Shown here: piece by piece, positions 37,314 through 45,843 of the stretch
Numbering within the stretch: position 1 is the stretch's first letter
Layout: each line of letters opens with the position of its first letter
Assembly: GCA_963746885.1 (NCBI GenBank)
Contig: CAVVDM010000003.1
Location: 310,001 to 374,000, forward strand
Source of the DNA: DATARH01 sp963746885
Lineage (GTDB): Bacteria; Pseudomonadota; Alphaproteobacteria; ATCC43930; CGMCC-115725
Length of the DNA stretch: 64,000 nt
Direction of reading: 5' to 3'
Notes under the pieces: model-generated
What the model was told of the DNA's origin: nothing
Seen by the model: the letters and a program-made list of their open reading frames with translations, nothing else
Database searches by the model: none
Made by a program: the position numbers and the translations under genes

Positions 37314-37701
37314 CCGGCGCGTCTTCGTCGGTTTTGCTGTCGTCGTTGCTGGGCGAGGCGATCCAGGCGCGTCCCTCGTCGGCTTCGAGGCTGGTGAACA
37401 CCCGCACCTCGCCGGCGATCAGAAAGCGCAGCGCGTTGACGGTCTGACGCACCCAGCCGGTGTCGGTCACCACCGCGACCCGCTCGAATTGCGGCTGGCG
37501 GTCGAGGCCGATCGAGAGCTCGCCCCAGCCGGCGCCGGGAAACCGCGAGCCGATCTCGTAATACAGCCGGATCTTGTCGTGCCGCTTGAGCGACACCTCC
37601 ATCGCCGGCCGCAGCACATTGCTGCATTCTTCGCTGGTCACCCGACCGCGCGCCACGATACCGACGACGTTGTCGGGCAGTTCGCTGATGAGTTCGATCA
37701 T
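37174..37701 (-). CDS. SpoIIAA-like (STAS-fold) protein, copy A
   Basis: 175 residues. MIELISELPDNVVGIVARGR begins a SpoIIAA-like domain, and KIRLYYEIGSRFPGAGWGEL and FERVAVVTDTGWVRQTVNAL continue the alternating alpha/beta fold to about residue 115. After IASPSNDDSKTDED the frame stays open for about 50 Arg/Pro/Ser-rich residues that are antisense to the 3' end of ispG. The functional domain probably ends before this tail. These proteins are thought to bind lipids or membranes. Copy A and the copy near 40.4-40.9 kb are almost identical. It follows the porin gene on the same strand and may be co-transcribed with it. Confidence 0.8.
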   Translation of the reverse strand: MIELISELPDNVVGIVARGRVTSEECSNVLRPAMEVSLKRHDKIRLYYEIGSRFPGAGWGELSIGLDRQPQFERVAVVTDTGWVRQTVNALRFLIAGEVRVFTSLEADEGRAWIASPSNDDSKTDEDAPANSPPLRALRRSRRAAPPRSRPPSARPARPGDRRSRRPSADGRQSR

Positions 37702-37750
37702 CGGGTCGTCCCCGCTGCTGTTGACACCAACCGGCAAACCCCGCCGGCCG

Positions 37751-37780
37751 GATGCCCGCCGGCACCCGCCGGCGGGCATC
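37751..37780 (-). other. Perfect hairpin between porin A and SpoIIAA A
   Basis: Arms GATGCCCGCCGG and CCGGCGGGCATC (12 bp each) flank a six-base loop. It lies downstream of the porin stop and upstream of the SpoIIAA-like start. It lacks a T-run, so it is more likely an mRNA-stabilising or attenuating stem than a classical terminator. The same hairpin exists in copy B. Confidence 0.75.
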
Positions 37781-37800
37781 GCGACCTGACGGGAACGGCC

Positions 37801-39291
37801 CTAGAAGCGCACCCGGAAGCGGCTGATCAGCACGTTCTCGTCGCCTCTCTGGTTGTCCACCACCTGCCGCTGGCCCCACATGTATTCGAGGCCGACATCG
37901 ACAAAGGAGACCGGCGACCAGATCAGGTTGACGTGGGCGGTGATGACCTGCTTGTTGATGCCGGACAACGCGCCGCGCCCCGACGATTTGACGACAAGCA
38001 GCGAATTGACGTCCTGGTCCATGACGCCGCCGCTGATCGTCGAGCGCAGGTTCGGCCGCCAGTCATGCTTGTAGCCGACCTGGACACCCCAGGAGCTCAC
38101 CGGCTTGGCGAGGATGTTCCCCGCTGCTGCCGCGGTCGTCGGCACCGCCGAGGTGTTGTAGTTGGTGACCAGGGCGAAGTTGCTGCTACCGTTCAGATAG
38201 CGCCCCATGCCGACGCCGTAGGTGACTTGCCAGACGAAATAGTCCTTGTTCCACCCGAACCAGTGCGGCTTCACGTCACCGCTCCAGTGGATGCCCCACC
38301 CGGCGTAGGTCCTGTCGACGAACCGGCCGTCCTTGATCTGCAACGCCGGCCGCAGCAAAGCGCTGAAATCCATATGGCCCCAGGGCTGCGGGATGTACCA
38401 CGCCGCCGTCAGGTCAGGCGCGGCTGCCTTGGTGAAATTGCCGGCTTGGGTGCCGTCGGAGGCGAAGATCGTACCCGCGGTCGCCGAGGTGCCGCCCCAA
38501 ACGTCGGTTTCCGGCGTCTCGGCCGAAACCGACAGCGCTCCGGGAACGCCCCAAGGCGCCAGCGGCTCGGTGTAGCGGATCTGCGGGATGCGGACGACGC
38601 CCGACGACCCGACATTGCCGCCGAAATCGATGGTCTCGGTGCCGGCGTCGGAATCCGAGAAGTTCGAGTTGGCTTGGCCACCGAGGACGCCGCCGAGGGT
38701 GCCGTAGGCGTAGCGCAGGCGCGGGACCAGGCTGTCCGACACCACGGTCGGCCGGCTGCTCAGGGCGCCGCCCGCCCAATCGAACTCCATAAAGCTGCGC
38801 GCCTCGCCCAAGGCGGTCGGCGTGCGGGTCTCGATGTTGAGTTTCGATTCGCGTGGGCTCTGCATGAAGATCGAATGCCCGCGTGCCCGCGCCGGGTTGG
38901 TCAATGGGATCGACAATGCCTGACCGTTCTGACCAACCGTCGTGTTCTGTGGCGAGGCATTGGGGTTGCCGCCATCGAACCAGTAGTCGAACACCTCGCG
39001 GATCTCGCCGCCGACCCGGATCGACGTATTGGTCCCTGGGATCAGGAATGAGCGCGGAAAGCTGCCGCCCATCATCTGGACCTTGGTCGGCCCCGGTGCG
39101 CCGCCCAGCCCGTACGGATTGCCGGGGCCCCGGGCCTGCGCCAATTGGTCGAGGCGCTGCTCGAGCAGTTGTTGGTTGGCCCGCAGATCGGACAATTCGT
39201 CGGCCCGCGCCGCAGACGAGCCGATTATCAATGGTGCAGCCAACACGGCTGCGGCGGCCGCTGCAGCCGCGACGTTCCGCCCGTTCTTCAT
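37801..39291 (-). CDS. DcaP-like outer-membrane porin, copy A
   Basis: 496 residues with a GGGGGA ribosome site 7 bases before ATG. A signal peptide (MKNGRNVAAAAAAAAVLAAP, cleavage near DELSDL) is followed by a short coiled-coil (LRANQQLLEQRLDQLAQARG) and a beta-barrel. PGTNTSIRVGGEIREVFDYW is the hallmark DcaP-type phrase, and the C-terminal RFRVRF with terminal Phe fits Omp85/BAM sorting. The N-terminal coil trimerises in this family. It is the duplicated partner of the porin at 40967-42457. Its cargo could be an anionic aromatic or dicarboxylate, but nothing proves it. It is divergent from Crp-like gene A. Confidence 0.87.
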   Translation of the reverse strand: MKNGRNVAAAAAAAAVLAAPLIIGSSAARADELSDLRANQQLLEQRLDQLAQARGPGNPYGLGGAPGPTKVQMMGGSFPRSFLIPGTNTSIRVGGEIREVFDYWFDGGNPNASPQNTTVGQNGQALSIPLTNPARARGHSIFMQSPRESKLNIETRTPTALGEARSFMEFDWAGGALSSRPTVVSDSLVPRLRYAYGTLGGVLGGQANSNFSDSDAGTETIDFGGNVGSSGVVRIPQIRYTEPLAPWGVPGALSVSAETPETDVWGGTSATAGTIFASDGTQAGNFTKAAAPDLTAAWYIPQPWGHMDFSALLRPALQIKDGRFVDRTYAGWGIHWSGDVKPHWFGWNKDYFVWQVTYGVGMGRYLNGSSNFALVTNYNTSAVPTTAAAAGNILAKPVSSWGVQVGYKHDWRPNLRSTISGGVMDQDVNSLLVVKSSGRGALSGINKQVITAHVNLIWSPVSFVDVGLEYMWGQRQVVDNQRGDENVLISRFRVRF

Positions 39292-39625
39292 AATTTCCCC
39301 CGTTGGACGCCTGCTCAAGCTTGCGCCGGGTGGTCAGCACCCGACACGAGACCAACTTTTGGTTGGCTCGGAGCGGACAATCCTCGAGGGGCGAGATCCT
39401 GTCCTTGCGCTAGGAGATTCATTTAGATTAATGCGAAACCGCGCATTTATCGGTAGGACCTTCAACCGAAAGAATGATTTCTCTTGGCAACAGGCTCCGC
39501 TAGGGTCAGCTCATGCACGGGGCTCGTACTAATCGGTAACGGTGTTGCAGAAAAGCCATAGCGGTTGACACGAGAGCGATATAGTCGTCGGAAACATAAC
39601 GAGCGTAGTGAACGGGAGGGGACAG
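39292..39625. promoter_or_regulatory. Divergent promoter region between porin A and Crp-like A, with dyads
   Basis: A 334-base gap between divergent genes. Two inverted repeats stand out: CCAAC-TTTTG-GTTGG at 39352-39366 in the porin leader and AATGCG-AAACCG-CGCATT at 39430-39447. Both motifs recur in the copy B gap (42.5 and 42.7 kb). TTGACA at about 39565 could be a -35 element for the regulator. Spacing is typical of a local repressor or activator site, but binding is inferred. Confidence 0.6.
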
Positions 39626-40393
39626 TTGACAGTCGAGGCAATAGCGCCGCCGCGCCCGAAGGCGTTTCCCGGCCATCCGTTACCGTCGGCCTTGCCGCAG
39701 GTCGCGGAGGAGGTTGCTGCGCTGCTCGATCTGAGAGCGGCCAGCCGTGCAGTGCGTCCCGGACAGGAGATCATCAGCGAAGGAAGGCGCTGCAACGGGG
39801 TATTCCTGATCAATGAAGGGGTCGCGATCCGCTACCGCATCCTGCGTGACGGGCAGCGCCATATCCTGAATTTCCTGCTTCCCGGAGACTTTGCCGGGGC
39901 TATCAGCTGCCGCTTCGACAGCGCGCTCTATTCGATCAAGACGTTGACCCACACGACGGTCGCGCCGATCCCGATGGCAAAGCTTCTCGGGCTTTTCGAT
40001 ACCCATCCGCGACTCGCAGCCAGGCTGTTCTGGCGATTTTCCTGCGACGCGGCAATCTTGGGCGAGCACCTGATCGCGGTCGGACGGCGGTCGGCGATCG
40101 AGCGGATCGCGCATTTCCTGCTTGAATTATTCGTCAGATTCCAGTCGGTTGGCCTGGCTGACCAGCGGTCCTATCGCCTGCCGCTCACCCAGGAAACGAT
40201 CGCCGACGCGCTCGGTCTCAGCATCCCCTATGTCAACCGGGTGCTGCGTCAGTTGCGCGACGATGGTCTGGTGCGGATCAGCGATCAGCTGGTGGTGATC
40301 GAGAATATGGACGAACTCTCCGCGCTCGCCGACTTCGAGAACACCTATCTGCAACCGCTGTCGATCAGCGACCTGATGGCCGAGCGCGGCTAA
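39626..40393 (+). CDS. Crp/Fnr family transcriptional regulator, copy A
   Basis: 255 residues with a TTG start eight bases after GGGAGGGGAC. A longer GTG start at 39608 is possible. The N-terminal cyclic-nucleotide-binding barrel includes VRPGQEIISEGRRCNGVFLI and the C-terminal helix-turn-helix includes LPLTQETIADALGLSIPYVN followed by RVLRQLRDDGLVRI. No Fe-S cysteine cluster pattern of Fnr is visible. It is about two-thirds identical to copy B and divergent from porin A, so it probably controls the porin/SpoIIAA unit. Confidence 0.87.
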   Translation: MTVEAIAPPRPKAFPGHPLPSALPQVAEEVAALLDLRAASRAVRPGQEIISEGRRCNGVFLINEGVAIRYRILRDGQRHILNFLLPGDFAGAISCRFDSALYSIKTLTHTTVAPIPMAKLLGLFDTHPRLAARLFWRFSCDAAILGEHLIAVGRRSAIERIAHFLLELFVRFQSVGLADQRSYRLPLTQETIADALGLSIPYVNRVLRQLRDDGLVRISDQLVVIENMDELSALADFENTYLQPLSISDLMAERG

Positions 40394-40868
40394 TCGGACC
40401 AGTCCGTCGCCGGCCGGCTGACCGTGGAGGCGGCGCAGCGCGACGCGAACGGCGCAGCGCTCGCAGCGGCGGCGAATTAGCCGGCGCGTCTTCGTCGGTT
40501 TTGCTGTCGTCGTTGCTGGGCGAGGCGATCCAGGCGCGTCCCTCGTCGGCTTCGAGGCTGGTGAACACCCGCACCTCGCCGGCGATCAGAAAGCGCAGCG
40601 CGTTGACGGTCTGACGCACCCAGCCGGTGTCGGTCACCACCGCGACCCGCTCGAATTGCGGCTGGCGGTCGAGGCCGATCGAGAGCTCGCCCCAGCCGGC
40701 GCCGGGAAACCGCGAGCCGATCTCGTAATACAGCCGGATCTTGTCGTGCCGCTTGAGCGACACCTCCATCGCCGGCCGCAGCACATTGCTGCATTCTTCG
40801 CTGGTCACCCGACCGCGCGCCACGATACCGACGACGTTGTCGGGCAGTTCGCTGATTAGTTCGATCAT
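40365..40868 (-). CDS. SpoIIAA-like (STAS-fold) protein, copy B
   Basis: 167 residues. The first 145 or so are nearly identical to copy A. Only the last stretch differs, ending in a different tail (RRTGPISRARPSGR) that lies antisense to the end of Crp-like gene A. About 54 bp of DNA here equals the 3' end of ispG (near 40427-40480), although no ispG gene is adjacent. That marks copy B as derived from a unit that began inside ispG. Confidence 0.8.
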   Translation of the reverse strand: MIELISELPDNVVGIVARGRVTSEECSNVLRPAMEVSLKRHDKIRLYYEIGSRFPGAGWGELSIGLDRQPQFERVAVVTDTGWVRQTVNALRFLIAGEVRVFTSLEADEGRAWIASPSNDDSKTDEDAPANSPPLRALRRSRRAAPPPRSAGRRRTGPISRARPSGR

Positions 40869-40917
40869 CGGGTCGTCCCCGCTGCTGCTCACACCAACCG
40901 GCAAACCCCGCCGGCCG

Positions 40918-40947
40918 GATGCCCGCCGGCACCCGCCGGCGGGCATC
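40918..40947 (-). other. Perfect hairpin between porin B and SpoIIAA B
   Basis: Identical 12-bp arms (GATGCCCGCCGG / CCGGCGGGCATC) to the copy A hairpin, in the same position between porin and SpoIIAA-like gene. No T-run follows. Confidence 0.75.
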
Positions 40948-40966
40948 CGGCCTGACGGGAACGGCC

Positions 40967-42457
40967 CTAGAAGCGCACCCGGAAGCGGCTGATCAGCGCG
41001 TTCTCGTCGCCTCTCTGGTTGTCCACCACCTGCCGCTGGGCCCACATGTATTCGAGGCCGACATCGACAAAGGAGACCGGCGACCAGATCAGGTTGACGT
41101 GGGCGGTGATGACCTGCTTGTTGATGCCGGACAACGCGCCGCGCCCCGACGAGTTGACGACGAGCAGCGAATTGACGTCCTGGTTCATGATGCCGCCGCT
41201 GATCGTCGAGCGCAGGTTTGGCTGCCACAGATGGCGATAGCCGGCCTGGACACCCCAGGAGCTCACCGGCTTGACGAGAATATTCGCCGCCGCCGCCGCA
41301 CTCTTCGGCACCGCTGAGGTGTTGTAATTGGTGACCAGAGCGAAGTTGCTGCTACCGTTCAGATAGCGCCCCATGCCGACGCCATAGGTGAATTGCCAGA
41401 CGAAATAGTCCTTGTTCCACCCGAACCAGTGCGGCTTCACGTCACCGCTCCAGTGGATGCCCCAGCCGGTGTAGGTCCTGTCGACGAACAGCCCGTCCTT
41501 GACCTGCAATGCCGGCCGCAGCACCGTGCTGAAATCCATATGGCCCCAGGGCTGCGGGATGTACCACGCCGCCGTCAGGTCAGGCGCGGCTGCCTTGGTG
41601 AAATTGCCGGCTTGGGTGCCGTCGGAGGCGAAGATCGTACCTGCGGTCGCCGAGGTGCCGCCCCAAACGTCGGTTTCCGGCGTCTCGGCCGAGACCGACA
41701 GCGCTCCGGGAACGCCCCAAGGCGCGAGCGGCTCGGTGTAGCGGATCTGCGGGACGCGGACGAGGCCGGACGACCCGACATTGCCGCCGAAATCGAGGGT
41801 CTCGGTGCCTGAATCGGAATCCGAGAAGTTCGAGTTGGCTTGGCCGCCGAGGACGCCGCCGAGGGTGCCGTAGGCGTAGCGCAGGCGCGGGACCAGGCTG
41901 TCCGACACCACGGTCGGCCGGCTGCTCAGGGCGCCGCCCGCCCAATCGAACTCCATAAAGGTGCGCGCCTCGCCCAAGGCGGTCGGCGTGCGGGTCTCGA
42001 TGTTGAGTTTCGATTCGCGTGGGCTCTGCTGGAAGATCGAATGCCCGCGTGCCCGCGCCGGGTTGGTCAACGGGATCGACAATGCCTGACCGTTCTGGCC
42101 AACCGTCGTGTTCTGCGGCGACCTATTGGGGTTGCCGCCGTCAAACCAGTAGTCGAACACCTCGCGGATCTCGCCGCCGACCCGGATCGACGTATTGGTT
42201 CCCGGGATCAGGAACGAGCGCGGAAAGCTGCCACCCATCATATGCACGTTGGTCGGGCCTGGCTTGCCGCCGACGCCGTACACATTCCCAGGCACTCGCG
42301 CCTGCGCCAGCTGGTCGAGGCGCTGCTCGAGCAGCTGCTGGTTGGCCCGCAGGTTAGACAATTCGTCGGCATAGGCCGCAGGCGCTGCGATCACCAACGG
42401 CGCCGCCAGTCCAACGGCAATCGCCGCCGATAGGGCGGCTTCTCGCCTTATCCTCAT
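40967..42457 (-). CDS. DcaP-like outer-membrane porin, copy B
   Basis: 496 residues, same length as copy A and roughly 90% identical by eye. The signal peptide is different (MRIRREAALSAAIAVGLAAP, cleavage before DELSNL). The coil, the PGTNTSIRVGGEIREVF signature and the terminal RFRVRF are kept. A GGGGGAAGC ribosome site precedes ATG. Differences gather in the signal peptide and in a few loops (for example MHMMGGSF and AGYRHLWQPN), so the two porins may differ in charge or permeability. It is divergent from Crp-like gene B. Confidence 0.87.
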   Translation of the reverse strand: MRIRREAALSAAIAVGLAAPLVIAAPAAYADELSNLRANQQLLEQRLDQLAQARVPGNVYGVGGKPGPTNVHMMGGSFPRSFLIPGTNTSIRVGGEIREVFDYWFDGGNPNRSPQNTTVGQNGQALSIPLTNPARARGHSIFQQSPRESKLNIETRTPTALGEARTFMEFDWAGGALSSRPTVVSDSLVPRLRYAYGTLGGVLGGQANSNFSDSDSGTETLDFGGNVGSSGLVRVPQIRYTEPLAPWGVPGALSVSAETPETDVWGGTSATAGTIFASDGTQAGNFTKAAAPDLTAAWYIPQPWGHMDFSTVLRPALQVKDGLFVDRTYTGWGIHWSGDVKPHWFGWNKDYFVWQFTYGVGMGRYLNGSSNFALVTNYNTSAVPKSAAAAANILVKPVSSWGVQAGYRHLWQPNLRSTISGGIMNQDVNSLLVVNSSGRGALSGINKQVITAHVNLIWSPVSFVDVGLEYMWAQRQVVDNQRGDENALISRFRVRF

Positions 42458-42861
42458 GATAGCTTCCCCCTTTACGCTTACGCTTGTCCCGATGTGTCAG
42501 ACCGGTTGGGTACGCGGCCCCGCGAGACCAACCTCCTGGTTGGACGCGGGCGCTATCATGGTCGGTTGTCGCGAGCGGTTCCTTTTGAAATGCTTGCATT
42601 TCATTGTGATAATGTATAACGTTCATTTATGTGAACGGATTGGTGCCGATTTGCGCTGTCGGTGTCGGACGAGCGATACCCAAATCCGATGCAATGCATT
42701 TTGCGCATTATGACAATGTTATAATTTCATATACCGTAAGGGCGGTAGCGGCGCGATCGGGTTACGCGTTATCTTTGCCACACGACGACCTCGGAGACGG
42801 GGCGCCGGCAAGCAGTGGCCGGGAAGCAAATTCGACCAAGAAGCGAACAGGCGAGGAATTG
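42458..42861. promoter_or_regulatory. Divergent promoter region between porin B and Crp-like B, AT-rich with dyads
   Basis: About 400 bases without a gene and markedly AT-rich around 42590-42730. Inverted repeats are CCAACC-TCCT-GGTTGG at 42529-42544, GTTCA-TTTATG-TGAAC at 42621-42636, and AATGCA-TTTTG-CGCATT at 42693-42709. TATAAC at about 42615 could be a -10 element. The first and third repeats resemble those upstream of porin A, and the second does not. They are candidate Crp-type operators, not proven. Confidence 0.6.
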
Positions 42862-43635
42862 ATGGCACAAGGACTAAGCCGCCCGCTGCCGCAACGGGGA
42901 CGGTCTCCCGTCGCGGACAACGCATTCGGCGGGCTGCCGCTGGCAGCTACCGAGGCCGCAATCCTGCTCAATCTGCCGTCCAACAGCCGCAACGTCCGGC
43001 GTGGCCAGGAAATCATCAGCGAAGGCCGGCGCAGCTCGACGGTGTTCATCGTCACCGAAGGGATCGCGATCCGCTACCGCATCCTGCACGGCGGTCAGCG
43101 GCAGATCATAAACTTTGTACTGCCCGGGGACTTCGCCGGCGTCCCCGGCTGCTTTTTCGAGAGCGCTCTCTACTCGATCAAAACATTGACGAATGTGGCG
43201 CTCTCGCCGATACCGCTAAGCAGGTTGGTCAAGCTGTTCGAAACACATCCGCGCTTGGCTGCCAAGCTGTTCTGGACCTTCACCTGCGAGTTGGCGATCT
43301 ACGCCGAGCATTTGATCGCGGTTGGGCGCCGCTCGGCGGTCGAGCGGGTCGCGCATTTCCTGCTGGAGCTGTTGACGCGGATGCAGCTGATCGGGTTGGC
43401 CGACGAGCGGTCCTACCGCCTGCCGCTGACCCAAGAGACGATCGGCGACGCGCTCGGCCTCAGCATCCCCTATGTCAACCGGGTGCTGCGACAGCTGCGC
43501 GACGATGGCCTCGTGCGGATCAGCGATCAGGAGGTCACGATCGGAAACATGGACGCGCTCGCGACGCTTGCCGATTTCGAGCACACCTATCTGCGGCCGC
43601 TCTCGATCAGCGACCTGATGGCCGACCGCGGCTGA
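42862..43635 (+). CDS. Crp/Fnr family transcriptional regulator, copy B
   Basis: 257 residues from MAQGLSRPLPQRGR with a GAGGAAT site upstream. Longer starts lie in the AT-rich leader. The same domain layout as copy A is visible: effector-binding barrel (NVRRGQEIISEGRRSSTVFI) and winged helix (LPLTQETIGDALGLSIPYVN). The recognition helix is the same as in copy A, implying the same DNA target, while the effector-binding half has more changes. Divergent from porin B. Confidence 0.87.
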   Translation: MAQGLSRPLPQRGRSPVADNAFGGLPLAATEAAILLNLPSNSRNVRRGQEIISEGRRSSTVFIVTEGIAIRYRILHGGQRQIINFVLPGDFAGVPGCFFESALYSIKTLTNVALSPIPLSRLVKLFETHPRLAAKLFWTFTCELAIYAEHLIAVGRRSAVERVAHFLLELLTRMQLIGLADERSYRLPLTQETIGDALGLSIPYVNRVLRQLRDDGLVRISDQEVTIGNMDALATLADFEHTYLRPLSISDLMADRG

Positions 43636-43742
43636 TTGCACCGCGGCGGCGAGACGGAAAGGAGTTGGCAACCTTTTGCGCCTAGCCTCCTACCGGTCGA
43701 TGTGGGATCAGTCCGGCATCCCTCCGGTATGGATGGGTTGAT

Positions 43743-44951
43743 ATGAATATTGCGGAACGGTTGAGCGAGGAAGCAAGCGGTCTCGATGCATCGGTGCCGG
43801 CCGGCGCGCCGGAGCTTGCCGTCGTTATCCCGACGCTTAACGAGCGCGACAACATACCGCTCGTCATCGAACGCCTCAACCGGGTGCTGACCGGGATTGC
43901 CTGGGAGGCGATTTTTGTCGACGACGATTTACCCGACGGCACGGCCGATGTTGTCCGCGCGCTGGCGCGCCGCCAGGGCAACATCCGTGTTCTGCAGCGG
44001 CTCGGCCGGCGCGGTCTAGCCTCGGCCTGCATCGACGGCATTCTTGCCACCGCCGCCCCCTACGCCGCCGTGATGGACGGCGACCTGCAGCACGACGAGA
44101 GCCTGCTGCCACTGATGCTGGCGAAGCTCAAGGCGGAGCGGCTCGACATCGTCGTCGCCAGCCGCCACATCGGAACCGGCGGCGTCGGCGATTGGCAAAG
44201 CTCGCGGGTCATGATCAGCGATTTCGCGAGCCGGCTCGGGCGGCTCGTCGTCAAGGCCGACCTGACCGACCCGATGAGCGGCTTCTTTATGATCAAGCGC
44301 GACACCTTCGCCGAGGCGATGCGCGGTCTGTCGGGCCAGGGCTTCAAGATTCTGCTCGATCTGTTCGCCTCGGCGCCGCGGCCGCTCGCCTTCGCCGAGG
44401 TGCCGCTCAATTTTCGCAAGCGCGTCCACGGCGAGAGCAAGCTCGACGCGATGGTGGCGTGGGAATACGTGATGCTTCTATTGCAGAAGCTGGTCGGGCC
44501 GGCGGTGCCCGTCCGCTTCCTGCTGTTCGCGATGATCGGCGGGCTCGGTGTCGGAACCCACCTGTTGACGCTGTGGTTCGGCACGCACGTCCTACTGGCG
44601 GCGTTTGCGACCGCGCAGGCGATCGCGACGGTGGTCGCGATGACCGGCAATTTCCTGCTCAACAATCTGTTCACGTATCGCGACCGGCGCCTGCGTGGCC
44701 GCCGCCTGTGGCTGGGGCTCATATCGTTTTATGCCGTGTGCGGCGCCGGTGCCGCCGCCAATGTCGGGGTGGCCGCCTACCTTAATGGCGACCATCATTC
44801 GTGGTGGCTTGCCGGGCTGGCCGGCGCGGCCGTGTCTGCGGTGTGGAATTACGCGATGTCGTCGATCTTCACCTGGTCGCCGCGTCCGGCCGCAGCGCCG
44901 TCGGCGCAGGCCGAGCCTCTGCCGCAGACCGAGGCCCTGTTGCCGCGCTGA
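43743..44951 (+). CDS. GT2 glycosyltransferase with C-terminal GtrA membrane domain
   Basis: 402 residues. The N-terminal domain resembles dolichyl-phosphate mannosyltransferase: VVIPTLNERDNIPLVIERLN, FVDDDLPDGTADVVRAL, AVMDGDLQHDES (DxD) and ADLTDPMSGFFMIKR. The C-terminal 130 residues contain four hydrophobic segments of the GtrA family (FLLFAMIGGLGVGTHL, TGNFLLNNLFTYRDRRLRG). It probably glycosylates a lipid carrier and helps flip it, modifying surface polymers or proteins. A short Ala/Pro/Gln-rich tail ends it. Confidence 0.88.
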   Translation: MNIAERLSEEASGLDASVPAGAPELAVVIPTLNERDNIPLVIERLNRVLTGIAWEAIFVDDDLPDGTADVVRALARRQGNIRVLQRLGRRGLASACIDGILATAAPYAAVMDGDLQHDESLLPLMLAKLKAERLDIVVASRHIGTGGVGDWQSSRVMISDFASRLGRLVVKADLTDPMSGFFMIKRDTFAEAMRGLSGQGFKILLDLFASAPRPLAFAEVPLNFRKRVHGESKLDAMVAWEYVMLLLQKLVGPAVPVRFLLFAMIGGLGVGTHLLTLWFGTHVLLAAFATAQAIATVVAMTGNFLLNNLFTYRDRRLRGRRLWLGLISFYAVCGAGAAANVGVAAYLNGDHHSWWLAGLAGAAVSAVWNYAMSSIFTWSPRPAAAPSAQAEPLPQTEALLPR

Positions 44952-45059
44952 TCACGACCCGGTCCCGGCAAGGAGGGCGGGACAGGCCGGCGACGCCACC
45001 CCGCCGCGGCTATCGACAAGCCGCCAGGGCTTTGTTATAGACCCCGCCTCCCTCGGTGG

Positions 45060-45135
<76 letters not shown>

Positions 45136-45843
45136 AGTTTTTCAATAGCTTATGATCGGAAATCAGCGGCGGCCGGAGACTGCAAGTCACCAATAAGTCA
45201 CCACGCGAGGCCGGACAGGAACGAAGCGGCCGCAAGGCGGCAGCGTGGATGTGGGTCTATCTGGGGCGACATCATCCGTACCATGTGCCCCCCTGACCTC
45301 AGCAGCCGACCGAGGTGATGCGCACCACAGCAAGCCTCCATCGCGACGGTGCATGCCGGCATTGTCCGGGTGAAGGCGAGAATGCTGGCCAGCCGAATGA
45401 ATTAAGCCGAATCGGTATAACCGCGTAGCAAGAAATAGCGCCGCTGCGCCAGAACTCTTGCGGTCGCTCCGCGGCGCTCGGCCGCGCTCCAACGTCGTTC
45501 GCTTGATCGGCCATGACACACCTCTCGTGCGGAAATCGTCCGCTTGCGAGGTGTCCCAATCAACCGTGATGCGGGGGAAGGGCTCCTGAAAACGGGATCC
45601 AAAATCTGCACCGATAACACAACAGAATCAAGCACTTATATGGTTAAACAAGTCGCTCAATAACCGGCCATAACTCGCTGATTTCGCACGCGTTTTTTGG
45701 TTAATATGGTACCCGGTGGCTAGTACCGTCTTAGCGACGGACCTTTGCGTGCGCCAGTGGGCGAACGCGAATAAATAAGGGCTCCCCAATGCGGAGGAGC
45801 ACGACGTGGCCAGCAGAACCTACCCCGACCAGCCCAAACTCGG
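45136..45843. other. Gene-poor stretch after tRNA-Lys
   Basis: About 700 bases without a convincing gene. At 45184-45203 AAGTCACCA occurs twice, two bases apart, which resembles the short repeats found where integrases act. The region around 45600-45720 is AT-rich. Open frames on the minus strand (about 45299-45559) have no recognisable motif or good ribosome site. The right part may belong to the transposase remnant's flank. Confidence 0.5.

Larger units (their letters stand above)
37260..39291. repeat. Tandem duplicated module, unit A (SpoIIAA-like, porin)
   Basis: The segment from 37260 to the porin start at 39291 recurs from 40427 to 42457, offset about 3167 bp and collinear. The first 500 bp of both units are nearly identical and the porin coding part is very similar. 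Unit A continues rightward into Crp-like gene A, and unit B into Crp-like gene B. Confidence 0.9.
40427..42457. repeat. Tandem duplicated module, unit B (SpoIIAA-like, porin)
   Basis: Matches 37260-39291 at an offset of about 3167 bp. The left edge carries the last about 54 bp of ispG, an orphan piece, which places the original boundary of the duplication in ispG. Beyond the porin start the two copies diverge, except for short dyads in the intergenic region. Confidence 0.9.
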
